Source: Elysia marginata (lineage: Eukaryota > Mollusca > Gastropoda > Plakobranchidae). From it: a stretch of 24,571 nucleotides of DNA. Below the pieces are notes generated by a model that saw only the letters and a program-made list of their open reading frames with translations, did no database searches and was not told where the DNA came from. The DNA is taken from contig BMAT01007929.1 in the NCBI GenBank assembly GCA_019649035.1, positions 246,863-271,433 of the forward strand. Reading direction: 5' to 3'. How positions within the stretch are numbered: position 1 is the stretch's first letter; every line of letters starts with the position of its first letter. Below are positions 1-10,885 of the stretch, piece by piece. The translations under genes and the position numbers were made by a program.

Positions 1-22
1 CAGAGGGCCTCGACTCAGATCA

Positions 23-67
23 CCCCCCCCACACACACACACACACACACACACTCCTCTCTCTCTC
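23..67. repeat. Compound microsatellite C8-(AC)12-(CT)n
   Basis: A run of eight C (23-30) passes into twelve perfect AC units (31-54) and then a short CT run (57-67). This is an ordinary compound dinucleotide microsatellite. The C run, AC and CT joined together suggest growth by slippage from neighbouring simple tracts. No gene is seen around it. Confidence 0.95.
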
Positions 68-373
68 ATCTGAGCTGTCCTCCAGGTCTCCATTTACATA
101 GCTGAAAGCTCAATCTTCCTCTTGACATGCTTTGAAAAAACAGACGCCAATCTGCCTTTTTCTTCATTTTATTTCTTTATTACTGTTTTTTTACTTGTGT
201 CTTTGGAGACGATGAATATTTAAACGTAGTCTGTGCATTGCTAGACTGGAAAAGAAGCGTCGTTCATTCTCATCATTCATCCACATTGGGTGGTTAAAAG
301 CTGATTTTCAATCATCGGTCTGATGGGAACTGTAGAGACCACAGGGGCTGTATTACTGAATTGGAGCGCCAAG

Positions 374-398
374 CACTCTCTCTCGCTTTCCCTCTCTT

Positions 399-442
<44 letters not shown>

Positions 443-600
443 GCTCTCCCTGTCCCCCCACCTCTTTCTGTGCTTTTCTCCAATCTTCCTTTCCCCATTT
501 TATACGATTCATGTGCTATCTCTCTTTTCTTTTCTCAGTTTTATCTTCCTTGTTCCTTCTCTAGATTCATTTTATCTCTCTCGCTCTGTATCTCTCTTTT
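374..600. repeat. (CT)n microsatellite with decayed CT-rich flanks
   Basis: The core is an uninterrupted CT tract at 402-440. It sits in a longer pyrimidine-rich stretch with point interruptions (374-400 and 441-600). Reading frames across it give Leu/Ser-rich peptides on the plus strand and Arg/Glu-rich peptides on the minus strand. Both follow from the dinucleotide and are not evidence of coding. Confidence 0.95.
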
Positions 601-660
601 CCATCTGAAAAAAAACAAAAAACAATTTCTCTTCTTTTTAAAAATGAATTTTACGCGATA

Positions 661-2545
661 ACTATACCGTTATTTGAGAGTATAAATGTGATGCAAAGTT
701 TAAGCAAAACCTTACTGATATTGCTAAACATTCCATTTGAAAAAGACGTCTTGCATTTTCATTTAAACTTCCTTTGAGGGTTTAATAAATTAATATTTTA
801 ATGTAGTCACATTTTAAGGAATCTGAAGCGATGTCCACATTTTCTAGTTCAACATATTTAACTGGAATAGTTAAGGACACAAATTAGGAATTCTGTTATC
901 TTTTCCGTATTTTTTGTACCTTTTTTAGTACAAAACGGATGAAGATGGAAACTTGTATCGGTTAGCCGTGACCAAGCATCTTGTGTGTATTTTTCTCTCT
1001 TTGCTTGGTATCCCAAATGACCCAGTTTTGGGCTTGTTTCCAATTGAAAAAAAAAACGCTTGAAAGACACGTATAGATGTTGACTTAGGGACAAATGTGA
1101 CCTTTTCCCTATCAGTCAACTTATAACGGCAACATAAACACCCTTATGAGCCTTCCCTCTACTGCACTAGTCTAGACTGAGAAACTAGATCGCTTAAGCT
1201 TGCCTGTTTGTCTATGTTCGATCAATATGACCTAGGGGAGAGGGAAAAGACCAGAAGAATCAAGATATGAAGCTTCTGTTACTAGCAGTGAGATACTAGA
1301 ACCTCTCCAGGACGGGGTTTAGACCTACTAAATTTGCTAATAGTGACGCCGATGTGTCTCAAGAAGGAAAACATACAAAATAAAAAGCCTCTAGATGTAA
1401 CTCGGCGTGTGATAGATGGAATGCACGCGGCCATGTTTGTTTATGTCCCACAGGCACCTTGATCACGATCGTTCTGTAGAGCCATCGATAACAGTTGTTT
1501 TTCAAAGATCGAGATCTCAATGAATAAAATGCATTAACTCTTGCTTGCAGATTGAATGTGCTTCGGTATTGAAGATATGCATTCAGTTTTAAAGGGCCTT
1601 TGAAAAATCTGCTTCATTCATGTAACGGGCAACTTCATGACTTTATAAAAGCAAGGTTTTGAAAGGCAAATATTTCTTCAGGTACGTTAAGCAAAAAGAT
1701 ATGCGTTGTGCTCTGCACAAAGAAACGGCAAGCAAGTAAGCCATCGCTAAAGCTAAATTGGAACTGCTGTTTATCTAAGTTGATCCGCCCAGAGTTTCAC
1801 ACCGTAGAATGCAATGAGACGAAAAACAATACATAAGCACAAAATACAGAAAGCAAATAAAAATCAGACAGTAACAAAAATGTGGAGAAAATGTTAAAAA
1901 CAATAGTTAGACTTGTAGAGATTAGATAGTTGAACATGCGTAATTTTCAATACGTTGAAACTGCTGAAGTTTTACTTTTCTTATGCGTTTAGTCGCTCAT
2001 TTGAAAAAGAAAGAAACATTTTAGGAGGGTCACACCTCAATATATGGGTGAAGACCTCAAGAAATAGTTTACAGTCTAACAGGAAAGTGAACGTAGTCAT
2101 ACCCTGAGAGTTAAACAGAAAAAGCGCACATAAAATTCTTAATCAAGCCTTTCTTTTATTTTGGTTTAATTGTCTTTGTATGTACTGATTTTTTTTCGCG
2201 TAAGAGCTCTTTCAACTTCAAACAAATGCACACCGGGGTTTGAAGTAATATTGCAACAAAATAAACGATCAATCAGGCGCCAGAAAGCAATACTTCCCAA
2301 AAGATTAATTTTATTGAACAGCTATTGATCTTTTTGGAGGCCTACGAAACCTTAACACCCGCCGTGCACCCCCGTGCTCGGGTTTAGTTGGAAAGACGTC
2401 TCTTGGTCGTCTGTCATAGAAAATAGTATCCCTTGGAGAACTGTTTCCCGGTTTTAAGAATGATCCTAGCTTTACTTTATTACTGATGTGTCCCTACATT
2501 CTGTTATACTTGAGTTTGCTTACTGACCAGTCTGGGTTACTCTAG
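661..2545. other. AT-rich stretch with no recognised gene
   Basis: About 1.9 kb of AT-rich DNA with short, unrecognised frames in all directions. It includes a GATC-rich patch near 1458-1516 containing the 8-bp palindrome ACGATCGT. I see no tRNA, no retroelement protein motif, and no convincing run of acceptor, open frame and donor. The short minus-strand frame near 858-1094 has no recognisable family signature. Confidence 0.6.
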
Positions 2546-2590
2546 TTTGTTGCTGCTGTTGTTGCTGTTGTTGTTTTTATTGTTGTTGTT
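2546..2590. repeat. (GTT/GCT)n trinucleotide repeat
   Basis: An imperfect trinucleotide tract in which TTG and CTG units alternate, broken by a short T run near 2574. It is a decayed microsatellite. No open frame continues into neighbouring sequence in a way that would suggest a coding polyLeu, polyCys or polyVal run. Confidence 0.85.
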
Positions 2591-2599
2591 AATGCCGCT

Positions 2600-3560
2600 T
2601 GTGTGTAAACGGCGATAAGCCACGAAGAAAGATCTTTTACGTCTCGATTTCAATCAGTCAAATAGGATCGTTTTCACCGGTCCGACCGACTCGTGAATAT
2701 ATTACATCAAAAAAATTTTTTTTTCATATACATACTTTTTTAAAAGTAAAATAAGCAATAATTTTTATATTTGATCTAGCTTTGTCTAGATCTAGCTTTT
2801 TTTCAAAGCTTCTCCCTGTGAGTAATGGTATCAGGCATCAGACATGCTTGTTATAAAATCATATCTCATAAAAACTGGGACCGCTTGAACATTATGTTCT
2901 TGTGTTGTTTCTCGTCCAGTCGTCCTTCTTTGTAAAGAGCATTTCATGTTTTGTCACCTTCATGAATAAATAGTAGGAAAGTGACAGCGTCGTGCTTGGT
3001 AATAATTATAAATATGTCTGTAAAATATGCTCCGGTTAAACTTTATAATGATCATGTTCAAGTGAATTAATAGTTATAGAGTGTCGTAACGGCTTATCAA
3101 ATTACCCCCTCCCCCCCACACACACACAGAAACACACACTCACAAAAAATACATTCGTCTCGATCAAAATACCTCACCAATGCCATGATTTATTCGCCTC
3201 AATCGTTATTTCGTTGGAAAGGTGACAAGTTCAAAACATTAATTTCATAGAGCCTTGCGTGTGTCAGAAAAAATTATGTAAAAGGGTTGAGATTATCAAT
3301 AACATTCTTAAATTTCAATAATTAAGGTTTTAGCAAGCTTAATCATCATAGGCATTGAAAAATAATGAGTCCGCCACCAGGTACAATAATATAGATTGGT
3401 GTGGGACTTCTTGGCTGTGTGCTGCTGGGTGATATAGATCTCGATATCCAGATGGATTAGTCGGGCTAATGTTATTATTACGGTTTCTTCTAAGAAAATA
3501 TGTATGGTTGTTCAAATTTAATTTTTTACTGCGTCAATTTTTCATAGGTCTGCAGAAACT
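2600..3560. other. AT-rich stretch; short C/CA tract at 3105-3140
   Basis: No gene is recognised. Between 2760 and 2800 the 11-bp motif GATCTAGCTTT occurs twice, about 20 bp apart, as a small direct repeat. A C-rich run passes into a CA run at about 3105-3127, with further CA units to about 3140. The rest is AT-rich with no coding signal. Confidence 0.6.
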
Positions 3561-3565
3561 GATGC

Positions 3566-3599
3566 GAGAGAGAGAGAGAGAGGGAGAGAGAGAGAGAGA
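3566..3599. repeat. (GA)n microsatellite
   Basis: A GA tract with one GGG interruption (about 3582-3584). It gives an Arg/Glu-rich frame on the plus strand that should not be taken as a protein. Downstream, 3660-3765 is unusually purine-rich, with imperfect GAAA, GGAA and GAGA units, and looks like the decayed extension of the same tract. Confidence 0.93.
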
Positions 3600-3765
3600 T
3601 GGATGGGGTGAGAATCAATATGATATCCAGACTAGCCGAGCAACATGCAGACAAGCAACCAAATAAATAAAAAAGAAAGGAAGAAATGAAAGAAATAAGA
3701 AGCCAGCGAGAGCATTAGAGAGAGACAGGGAGTGGAAGGAAGGTCAAGAGAGAAAAAATTATATC

Positions 3766-4300
3766 ACTAAGTGTTTATCCACGCTCTCAGAGCAATGTAG
3801 AGTTATAACTGAGCTGAAAAAAAACTTGAAAAGTATTATACATAAAATACTTTCTCACTTCAATTTAAAACAACTGTGTTGCTATAGCCAAAAGCCAAAT
3901 CTACACTACTGCAAAATTTTTATGACATCATTTTGTTAAACTTTTTTTATGGAACCTCAAGAAATAAACTTATAAACGTGTAAATAGAAGGCATTGAATT
4001 TAATTTAATTTCGTTTTTTTTAGGTATGGTAAATTTTATTAGATATTTCTTTTACTTTGAAAGTAATTGGTTTTTCAATTTAATCCTATGCGTTTTACAC
4101 TTGTTTTGACAGTAATTAACTTCCTCTTTTCTTTTGAATTTTTACCGACATGTTGTAAAAAACCAATAATGAATGTTAGTTATAATGAAAAGCTTAGCTA
4201 TTGCAGTAAACACTGCTGGTACCATGGTTTATAATTAAAATTGCTCGCTGTTGTCTTACCTGATTTCGCTAAGGCATTACGGTAGACAGCAGACATTAAA
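3766..4300. other. AT-rich spacer, no gene seen
   Basis: About 530 bp, very AT-rich, with several TTTTTTT and AAAAAAA runs. No open frame of note, splice pair or RNA gene was found. It separates two GA microsatellites. Confidence 0.6.
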
Positions 4301-4325
4301 GAGAAAGAGAGAGAGGGAGAGAGAA

Positions 4326-4360
<35 letters not shown>
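4301..4360. repeat. (GA)n microsatellite with GAAA interruptions
   Basis: About 60 bp of imperfect GA units broken by AAA and GGG steps, longest at the right end (4340-4360). It carries purines on the plus strand, as at 3566, whereas most other long dinucleotide tracts in the window carry CT on this strand. Confidence 0.93.
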
Positions 4361-5062
4361 TTTGGGGGGATTGTGAGGTCCCAAACCCAATAAAAATTAC
4401 ATCGGTTTTCATTATAAAAAATATCACAGTATCACGTACAGACGCTCCCGTATACATGTAATGGCATACTACGCAAGGTCCTATAGCCTATGGTTATCGT
4501 AACATAATGAGTGGGATAAGTCAAACCTCAGGCAAGAGATAATTTACAGGTTTTAGTGGCATTTATGACAGTTCTAGGTGGAATCCAAATCAATTTTCTC
4601 CTGATGTTGTTTTTCCTGATTTTTTGACTATGTCACAAAGATACAGTTACGTTTTTTTTCTTTACAAGGTTTCATTGTAATGGCTCAGAAACAGACATTT
4701 TTACTGCGATTCATTTCTTTTTCAATTCCGCAAAGGTACACGCAATTTTTTACGTTTATAGCAAGCGTGCTCGCCCATAATTAAAGCGAAATGATCACTC
4801 GAACTTGGACCTGAGGAGCACTGCTTAAGCTTTGTCTCGGCTGGTCCAAACAGCTAAATTGTTAATGAGGCGGTCAGCTTTTGTGATCGTTATTTCCGTT
4901 CAGGCTAATTTTTTTTTTTGAGTGAACTTAACAGTTAGTGAGGTAGGCTGTTTGTGTAGAATATTGTTATAATAAAAAGGCTGAAAATTTTGATTCCCTG
5001 AAGTAACCAATTTCAAAATCAATATATTTGTATAAATGCTTTGACCGATGTAGACCTACGCA
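4361..5062. other. AT-rich spacer, no gene seen
   Basis: No supported gene, RNA or mobile element. The stretch has a T9 run near 4911-4919 and ordinary AT-rich composition. Confidence 0.6.
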
Positions 5063-5215
5063 TCTAGTTATCAATCTATCTGTCTACCAGTCCATAAGCA
5101 TTTCCGTTATTCATCCTTACTTCATGTATTCATGTTTGTCTTTTTGTCTCATATTTAAACCAATCTACCAATCTTTCTACCTATCACCTGCGTGTCTGTA
5201 TGTCCCTCTCTCTGG
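5063..5215. repeat. Decayed TCTA/TCTG tetranucleotide repeat
   Basis: Many near-copies of CTAT, TCTG, CTAC and CCAT spaced at multiples of about four bases, with no perfect long run. This is the usual look of an old TCTA/TCTG microsatellite. The 103-residue open frame over 5028-5339 (rich in Ser, Ile, Tyr, Leu) arises because this pyrimidine-rich repeat lacks stop codons. I do not call it a gene. Confidence 0.75.
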
Positions 5216-6198
5216 AGTATTCATTATTTATGTTCAAAATATTATTCCCTACTTTTTCGCTCCTACTCTTAAAAGTTTCACCAAAGCTATATTCCACAAA
5301 ACTTCCATGCTTCATAAACAAGGCAAACAGTTAGAGTAGTGAATTCAGGAATAGTTTGATGTAACTAGTGAACTTTTTCCTAATTGTGTTGTCAATTTGG
5401 TAATAGACATGAGCTTCTCATGTTCTCGGTGCGTTGCCAACCGTGAAATGATGTTGAGCCACTGATGTATGAAGATGGGATAGTTCAATGCTGCTTACTG
5501 AATAGACAATGCGGTTTTCGAGGGTTTGGTTTATCGATGCCTAAGCACTGACTATACTTTTATTAGATTATGCAGCAGATAATATTAACTAGCTTGCTGC
5601 TTTTTCACAAAAAGAGCTTAGATCAGAGATGGCCATTTATTTTCCGCGACTAGTGAATAAAGATTACCACAGGTGAAAACGTTGGTGTTGATGTGACAAC
5701 GCATATATGTAGAAAGAAAAGTGTAAATTGAATTGATTATGTGAGGCGAGACTTAATGGTGAGAAGATCTTTAAGTAAACCACCTTACACACTTTTGTCT
5801 AAGTGCACGGCTCGGGCAGTTTAACACCATAAACTCCCAGAGTGATCGAGATCACACAGAACGCATGGTGCTTAGTAAATCTTAGTGGGCTTTCAATCTG
5901 TCTATCGTTGAAGTAACCTTATTTAAATTCCTGTGCTGTGAGCTTTCATGAGAGGGGAAAATGGATTTTAAATAATGAGCATTCTTGTCTCTTAACGGAT
6001 CGGCGGCTTTTGTCAGGAAACTGACTGGGTTGGTCCCAGGTATAATTGGCCTCCTGGGGTAGTGAAGTGTGAACTTATCCAGTTAGCCATCGATCCTCTA
6101 AGGGTGAGCAGATGGACAAGGGTCGACCGCAATGCCAATTAAATCAAAGTGCGGAGCAAGTGGAAACATACAGGGATGGTTGGTTACATGTATAATAA
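5216..6198. other. Spacer with a slightly G+C-richer patch at 5995-6130
   Basis: No recognised gene. The patch at about 5995-6130 is more G+C-rich than its surroundings and could be a fragment of an old dispersed repeat, but I cannot name a family or define its ends. Confidence 0.5.
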
Positions 6199-6290
6199 AC
6201 ATAGAAGAGAGCGAGGAGAAGAAGAACGGAGCAGAGAGAAAAAAAGAGGGCGTGTTAGGAGGGGTGATAGAGAAAGAAAGTTGCGTTTAA
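6199..6290. repeat. Purine-rich low-complexity tract (degenerate GA)
   Basis: About 90 bp that is almost all A and G, with GAGA, GAAGAA and GGAG units and few pyrimidines. The plus-strand frame gives an Arg/Glu/Lys-rich peptide, which is expected from low-complexity DNA. Confidence 0.75.
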
Positions 6291-8110
6291 AAGATAAAAC
6301 GAAATTGTTGGGGAATATTCTTTTGCTGATGTTAGAGAAGTAAACGGTCTTACAGCTGTAGCAATGGCCTTCACAAGGTTATAATTGTTGCATAAACCAC
6401 AACATTATGGTGCCAAATAAGGCCTAAGGCAGCACTTGGTTCCTTGGGATAAATAGATAACAGAATTAGGATGTCATAGTTAAAAATTTTATGAAGCACT
6501 CTAGATCAAGGTAAAATTATCATGGAAAATATTAGTTTAAGTCTGCTCCAGTGAGGATTCCGCCTTTAAGTGCAACTGTCATTTCAACTGAGACCACACC
6601 TGCTTAAATGAGCTTTTTTTAGTCTGCGGTAGACGAACGGTGTAGAGTATTCCATAACGTAGCTCACACTTTTAAAGCCATTTTTGTTTTGTTTAATGTG
6701 CCCACTAAGCTCTTCTAATCAGCCGCCGTAAAGCTTTTCATTTTTCTGGGATTGTACAGGTTCTCCGCGTGTAATCCCATTAAGTTAGAGTAATTTTGAG
6801 CAGCTTACTGTCATTGGATCGTCAGTGTCAATATTTGATCCTTCTTAACCTTGTAACATGTCTTCCAGAAAGCCATTTTCTGAGGCATTTTTGTTGCTTT
6901 TTTGCAACTCCAAGGTTTGTCTTCAGAGGCTTTTAAGTTGTTTTAATAATGAAGTAATATATTAGGCTAATGTAAATTCTATGCCTTTCGATAAATCACT
7001 CAATGAAGAAAAACTCTGCTTTTGTAAAAGGCATCAACGACTGTCATTGCAGTGTATTTTGTGATTGGTTACATGCGCATGTGGAGGAAAACAGCCCCAA
7101 CTTGCGTTTTTTTGCTTTGCTGATTTGGTGAAAAGATATTGTCTGAAAGGTTGCGTTCTGTCTTTCCATTCCATTACTCCGCTGAAAGTATTGCTTTTGT
7201 ATCTTATTATATCTGATTTACGCAGGATCTCTAGTTGTTTTTTTTTTCAGATGGATCTTTTTTATTTGAGTACAATTATGGCTTAAAACGGGGTTACTTG
7301 ACTTGGCGTTCGTGAAGTATTTTCTGTTGTAAATTGATATTTAAAAAAGCGGGTAAACCTAAGCATGTTTGATTTTTACTGTTACATTTATAACTTCCGT
7401 GAATTAAGAAAACCATAATGCAAGGGGAAGTGAGAAGAATATCGACTCAACGTTTTGCCACACAGTTGACAAATCTGTTTTCTTTATCAATTTACGATTT
7501 AGATTTTTATATTAGAGTGCGGTATTTATCGTAATAGCTATCTCTTTTTAAGCTTTTCTTTTCATTCTTGTCTTTCATTTAAAATGTCATATACTTCGGT
7601 ACCTTGAGGAAATTTAACCGCGTTGCGTATATTTGCGTAGAGCATGAATGCAAAATTTTTTTAGGGGTAATTTTCCATATCACCTTGTCATTCTTTGCAA
7701 CCAATAAAGCCTTCTATTTTTTCTGTAGCAGTTAACATATGAACCACCAATCCATCCATGTACTATGTAGTTTCCATCATTTTCAAAACGCACAGAGTTA
7801 TTTCATGTTTGTATCGCTATTTCTTCACCTGCTACCTATCCTTCTCATCTGCCTTCTCTTTATCTTTGTTTTGATTTGTTTGGACCCGATTGGTTATTTT
7901 GTCAAAAAACTAACCCACATGGGTTAGGTATCCCAATTTAATGAGAAGGTCATGTGATGCGTCAGTGTGTTGTTACTGGCCTTTCTGAGATCTTCACCCA
8001 AATGCCTATATCAATAAATCTATTTTAATTGGAAAGTCAGAAAGTCAATAATAATCAACCTCCAGATTGACAGGTGTTTTACGTGGCTCGCTGGACGCGT
8101 TCTCGAAATC
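6291..8110. other. AT-rich stretch, no supported gene; isolated acceptor-like site at 7250
   Basis: About 1.8 kb with short frames only. One splice-acceptor-like signal stands out: a T-rich tract ending in CAG at 7250, with a branch-point-like CTGATT near 7212. The reading frames after it close within about 36-60 bp, so no exon is supported. A perfect 12-bp palindrome, ACATGCGCATGT, lies at 7071-7082. No retroelement or RNA gene was seen. Confidence 0.5.
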
Positions 8111-8112
8111 GA

Positions 8113-8209
8113 AATTTCTCAGGTAGAATATAACAGTATTAGCTCATTCTAAGTAACGGGCGGGAATTTCTATGGTAGAACATAACACTGTTAGCTCACT
8201 CTAAGTAAC
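8113..8209. repeat. Two tandem copies of a 45-bp unit
   Basis: Copy 1 is 8113-8157 and copy 2 is 8165-8209, a period of 52 bp. The copies differ at about 6 of 45 aligned positions. Both carry GGTAGAA, ATAACA, TTAGCTCA and end in TCTAAGTAAC. The similarity is too long for chance and shows a local duplication, or two units of a minisatellite or transposon end. Nothing is known about function. Confidence 0.85.
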
Positions 8210-8220
8210 ATTCAGCAAGC

Positions 8221-8560
8221 TACCAATACGCCAACAAGCTTTTCATCAAAACAGTACGACGGGATAGACCCACAACATCCCCACCAAGCAAAGCCAGACA
8301 TCTGGTAATCGAAACAGGCTGGTGCAATCGTATTGGGGGTGTTTTGCATCAAGATCAAATTACTCTCGATGTGACCCTATCCCACTGAGGTCTCAAACCT
8401 CCCAGAACAATCAGGCATGGTGCACGTTGGTGGTGAGCACATGACGTTAGAACAACAGCCGATGATGCAAGTGGGGGAAGTGGGCAGGCTACTGAGGCTA
8501 GAATTAGCTGCAGGGTATACAGGCTGCTTGAGACGGAACATGTGTCAAACATCCAGTACT
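8221..8560. other. G+C-richer block, possible fragment of a dispersed repeat
   Basis: This block is clearly more G+C-rich than the DNA on either side and follows directly after the tandem duplication at 8113-8209. The minus strand has a 65-codon open frame at 8355-8552 containing five cysteines, but no known domain, no clear splice partner, and no family I recognise. The abrupt edges suggest an inserted element or relic exon. I cannot tell which. Confidence 0.4.
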
Positions 8561-8619
8561 TCCGCTTTCTTTCTCTTGGTTAGGTGCAGGCACTGAGCAA
8601 ACTCTATGCTAACTTTGGT

Positions 8620-8910
8620 TTATCTAGTATATCTATTTATCTACCTTTATATCCACATATCTATTTATGAACTGATCTACCTCTCTATCGATATAATTTA
8701 CCTATTACCATGTTTGTCTTAACATCTTCTTACCTACCGCGTTTATAAGTTTCCTTGTACGTTTATCTTTTAAGCTATCTTTTAATCCTATCTACCCAAT
8801 TTATTTTCATTTGTTCACGATCAATCGATTCAGATCTAGCTACATATTATACTATCTATATCTGTCTATTTACTTCCCCTAGTATTTCTGTATCTATCAA
8901 ATGCTCCTCT
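8620..8910. repeat. Long decayed TCTA tetranucleotide repeat
   Basis: Nearly 300 bp in which TCTA, CTAT, TCTG and ATCT recur with irregular interruptions. It is an old tetranucleotide array that has lost perfection. The frame at 8755-8970 (Ser/Ile/Tyr/Leu-rich) comes from it and is not a gene. Confidence 0.75.
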
Positions 8911-9500
8911 TTTTTGTCAATTTATAATTATGAAGGCGTAAGTAATCTCTTTTTATTTACTGCTTACTAAACCATTCTTCGTCTATCGAAATGAATATTT
9001 ACTCACGAATCTTCTCTTTGTTAATTTACCGGCTGTCAAACTATCGATAAGCTAATTAATGAACTGTCGCTCGACATGTTAGAAAATTGGCCATACACGG
9101 TGCACTCACATCTATAAATTAATGTTCCCGCAGATGTTTTGATGATTAAAACATGGCACTCGTGCGACACGCTCTATCTTATAGCTAAGACTGGTGCTTC
9201 CCAACTTGTCTTTCTTGTATTTATGGATCATTTAACTTTTCTCAAATCTGTGTGGGTCTTCCCGTTTGAATATCAGATAATTACTTTACCCTCATTATTC
9301 GTCTAAACCGTGCATAAAGCTACTACCATTTTGTGTGCCCACGCGTCGGTTTGATAGTCTGCTTGTCTTAACCTATGGTTTCCGTGTTAATAATTTCGTG
9401 TTTGATTAAACTTACTTTATGTGCCGGTCTTCGCAGCAAAAGATTTGCTTCATGGCATGCAATATTTATTTTTGGACCGTTCTCTAAGTTAGGCTGAAGT
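8911..9500. other. AT-rich spacer, no gene seen
   Basis: No coding, RNA or mobile element signal that I can support. The string CCCACGCGTCGG near 9338 resembles a cDNA cloning adapter but is one base off and lies in continuous genomic-looking DNA. Confidence 0.6.
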
Positions 9501-9502
9501 GA

Positions 9503-9521
9503 GGGGGGGGGGAGAGGGGGG
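9503..9521 (+). repeat. G-run pair (G10, AGA, G6)
   Basis: Ten consecutive G, then AGA, then six G. It has enough guanines for an intramolecular G-quadruplex with short loops on the plus strand, but it may simply be a decayed homopolymer. The purine-rich tail to about 9635 fits a low-complexity origin. Confidence 0.8.
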
Positions 9522-10885
9522 TACTTAAAAGTCAATTACCTGTAGCAGGGACAGAGCGGAATAAAGAAAAGGGTTTGAGAAAGAGAGTGAAAAAAGACTA
9601 AACACACAAAAATTCACCGGGAGAAAAAGATAGGAACTTCAATCGCAAAAAAACCATGAAAAATCTTTCTCTTATTATGAGTGACGAATGTTGATAAAAT
9701 AGGTCGAAGAAAGTTAACTTGGCCATGGTGATGCCCTCCAAGTAGCCTTTGTCAAAAGGCTTCAGATGTAAATTCTTGTTCTGTCGTTCAGTTTCTCATT
9801 AACGTGTTAAAACATGGTGATTGTGAAAAAATGAAACGTCACAGGAGCGGTTCATTTATTAAACACTGTCTGTTTTATGGCTTGCGAAATTGTTTTGGTC
9901 GATGATATAGCTTTGAATTCAACGCAGATATTAAATCTTTTATCCCAGCAATGTTTCTTTAAAATAAGACTTTCGACCGCCCTGAATCAATTTATTTGAA
10001 TGTCAATGTTATTTTCCCACTACCATCCACCACCTTCAAGAGTAAACACGTTTGCTAGAACTATTATCGACAAAGGGAGGTTCAGAACTTTAAAACTTAT
10101 TTGAATTTTAGTTTCTGTGCTGTTTTGATTTTTAATTAAATAAAGTATGTAAGTAGAATCACGCCTAGCTAGCAGAATTAACGTTTTTCGATTCTTTTAG
10201 TAAGGGTCGGTTTGGGTGGGTCCATGTATTGCTGAAGTGTTCGGCACGAGACAGACACGCTAATTCTAGCTATAATCTTCATTCTTACACCCGGTAGTCT
10301 AACAAGGCAATTATTCTGACTAACAAAATCAGGAGAAGGAGTGAAACCGTTTTAACATTGTAACTCATGGTAATTTCCAATTAACAAACAAACAGTTCGT
10401 CGCCATTATAATTTATAATAACTTTAATATGTGTAAACTAGATTATTTCTTTCCAAGATTTTGGCAGCATATATGTGTATGAATAACGTCTAGTTAACAC
10501 ACTGACTTAGACTTGAACTGTGTTTTGTCGTTAGTTTTGGGATCGTTGCTCCTTTGTTGTTGTTTTTTTTCGGGTTGACTTTTAATGCAGAATTTGAAAG
10601 AGGTAGCACAGATTACAGGTAGAGTTGCTTAAGGTTAAGTGATTATATTATGTTTGGTATCGCAAAACAATGTTGTATTTAAAGCACTTTTAAAAATAAA
10701 TCTAGATCTTCATCTTGTTTAATATTTTTTATATTCTATATTAATCCCTATCGGGAAATTTGGTTTCGTTATTCAGCGTAACTGTTTCACCACAAGAGCA
10801 GCGCCACTAACGACCCAGCAGACTAGTACATTTGAAAGCCACTTTTAACCCATATACAAGGTGTTGCAGGCGCATATCACAAATT
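9522..10885. other. AT-rich spacer, no gene seen
   Basis: About 1.36 kb. The first 110 bp are purine-rich. The rest is ordinary AT-rich sequence with no open frame of note and no recognised repeat family, up to the SINE that starts near 10886. Confidence 0.6.

Noticed and set aside
323..661. Open frames of 60-112 codons over the CT tract, rich in Leu and Ser, and their Arg/Glu mirrors on the minus strand
   Set aside because: A CT dinucleotide tract has no stop codons in any frame, so long Leu-Ser readings are expected. The same applies to frames at 12353-12568, 13102-13768, 22780-22992 and 23224-23505.
5028..5339. 103-codon plus-strand frame
   Set aside because: Its composition (Ser, Ile, Tyr, Leu, Cys) follows from an underlying decayed TCTA/TCTG array. 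There is no domain and no splice context.
10240..10252. TTCGGCACGAG, identical to a common cDNA library adapter core, and GGCACGAGG near 20469
   Set aside because: Both lie within continuous AT-rich genomic-looking sequence with no cDNA-like flanks. An 11-bp match is plausible by chance in both strands of 24 kb.
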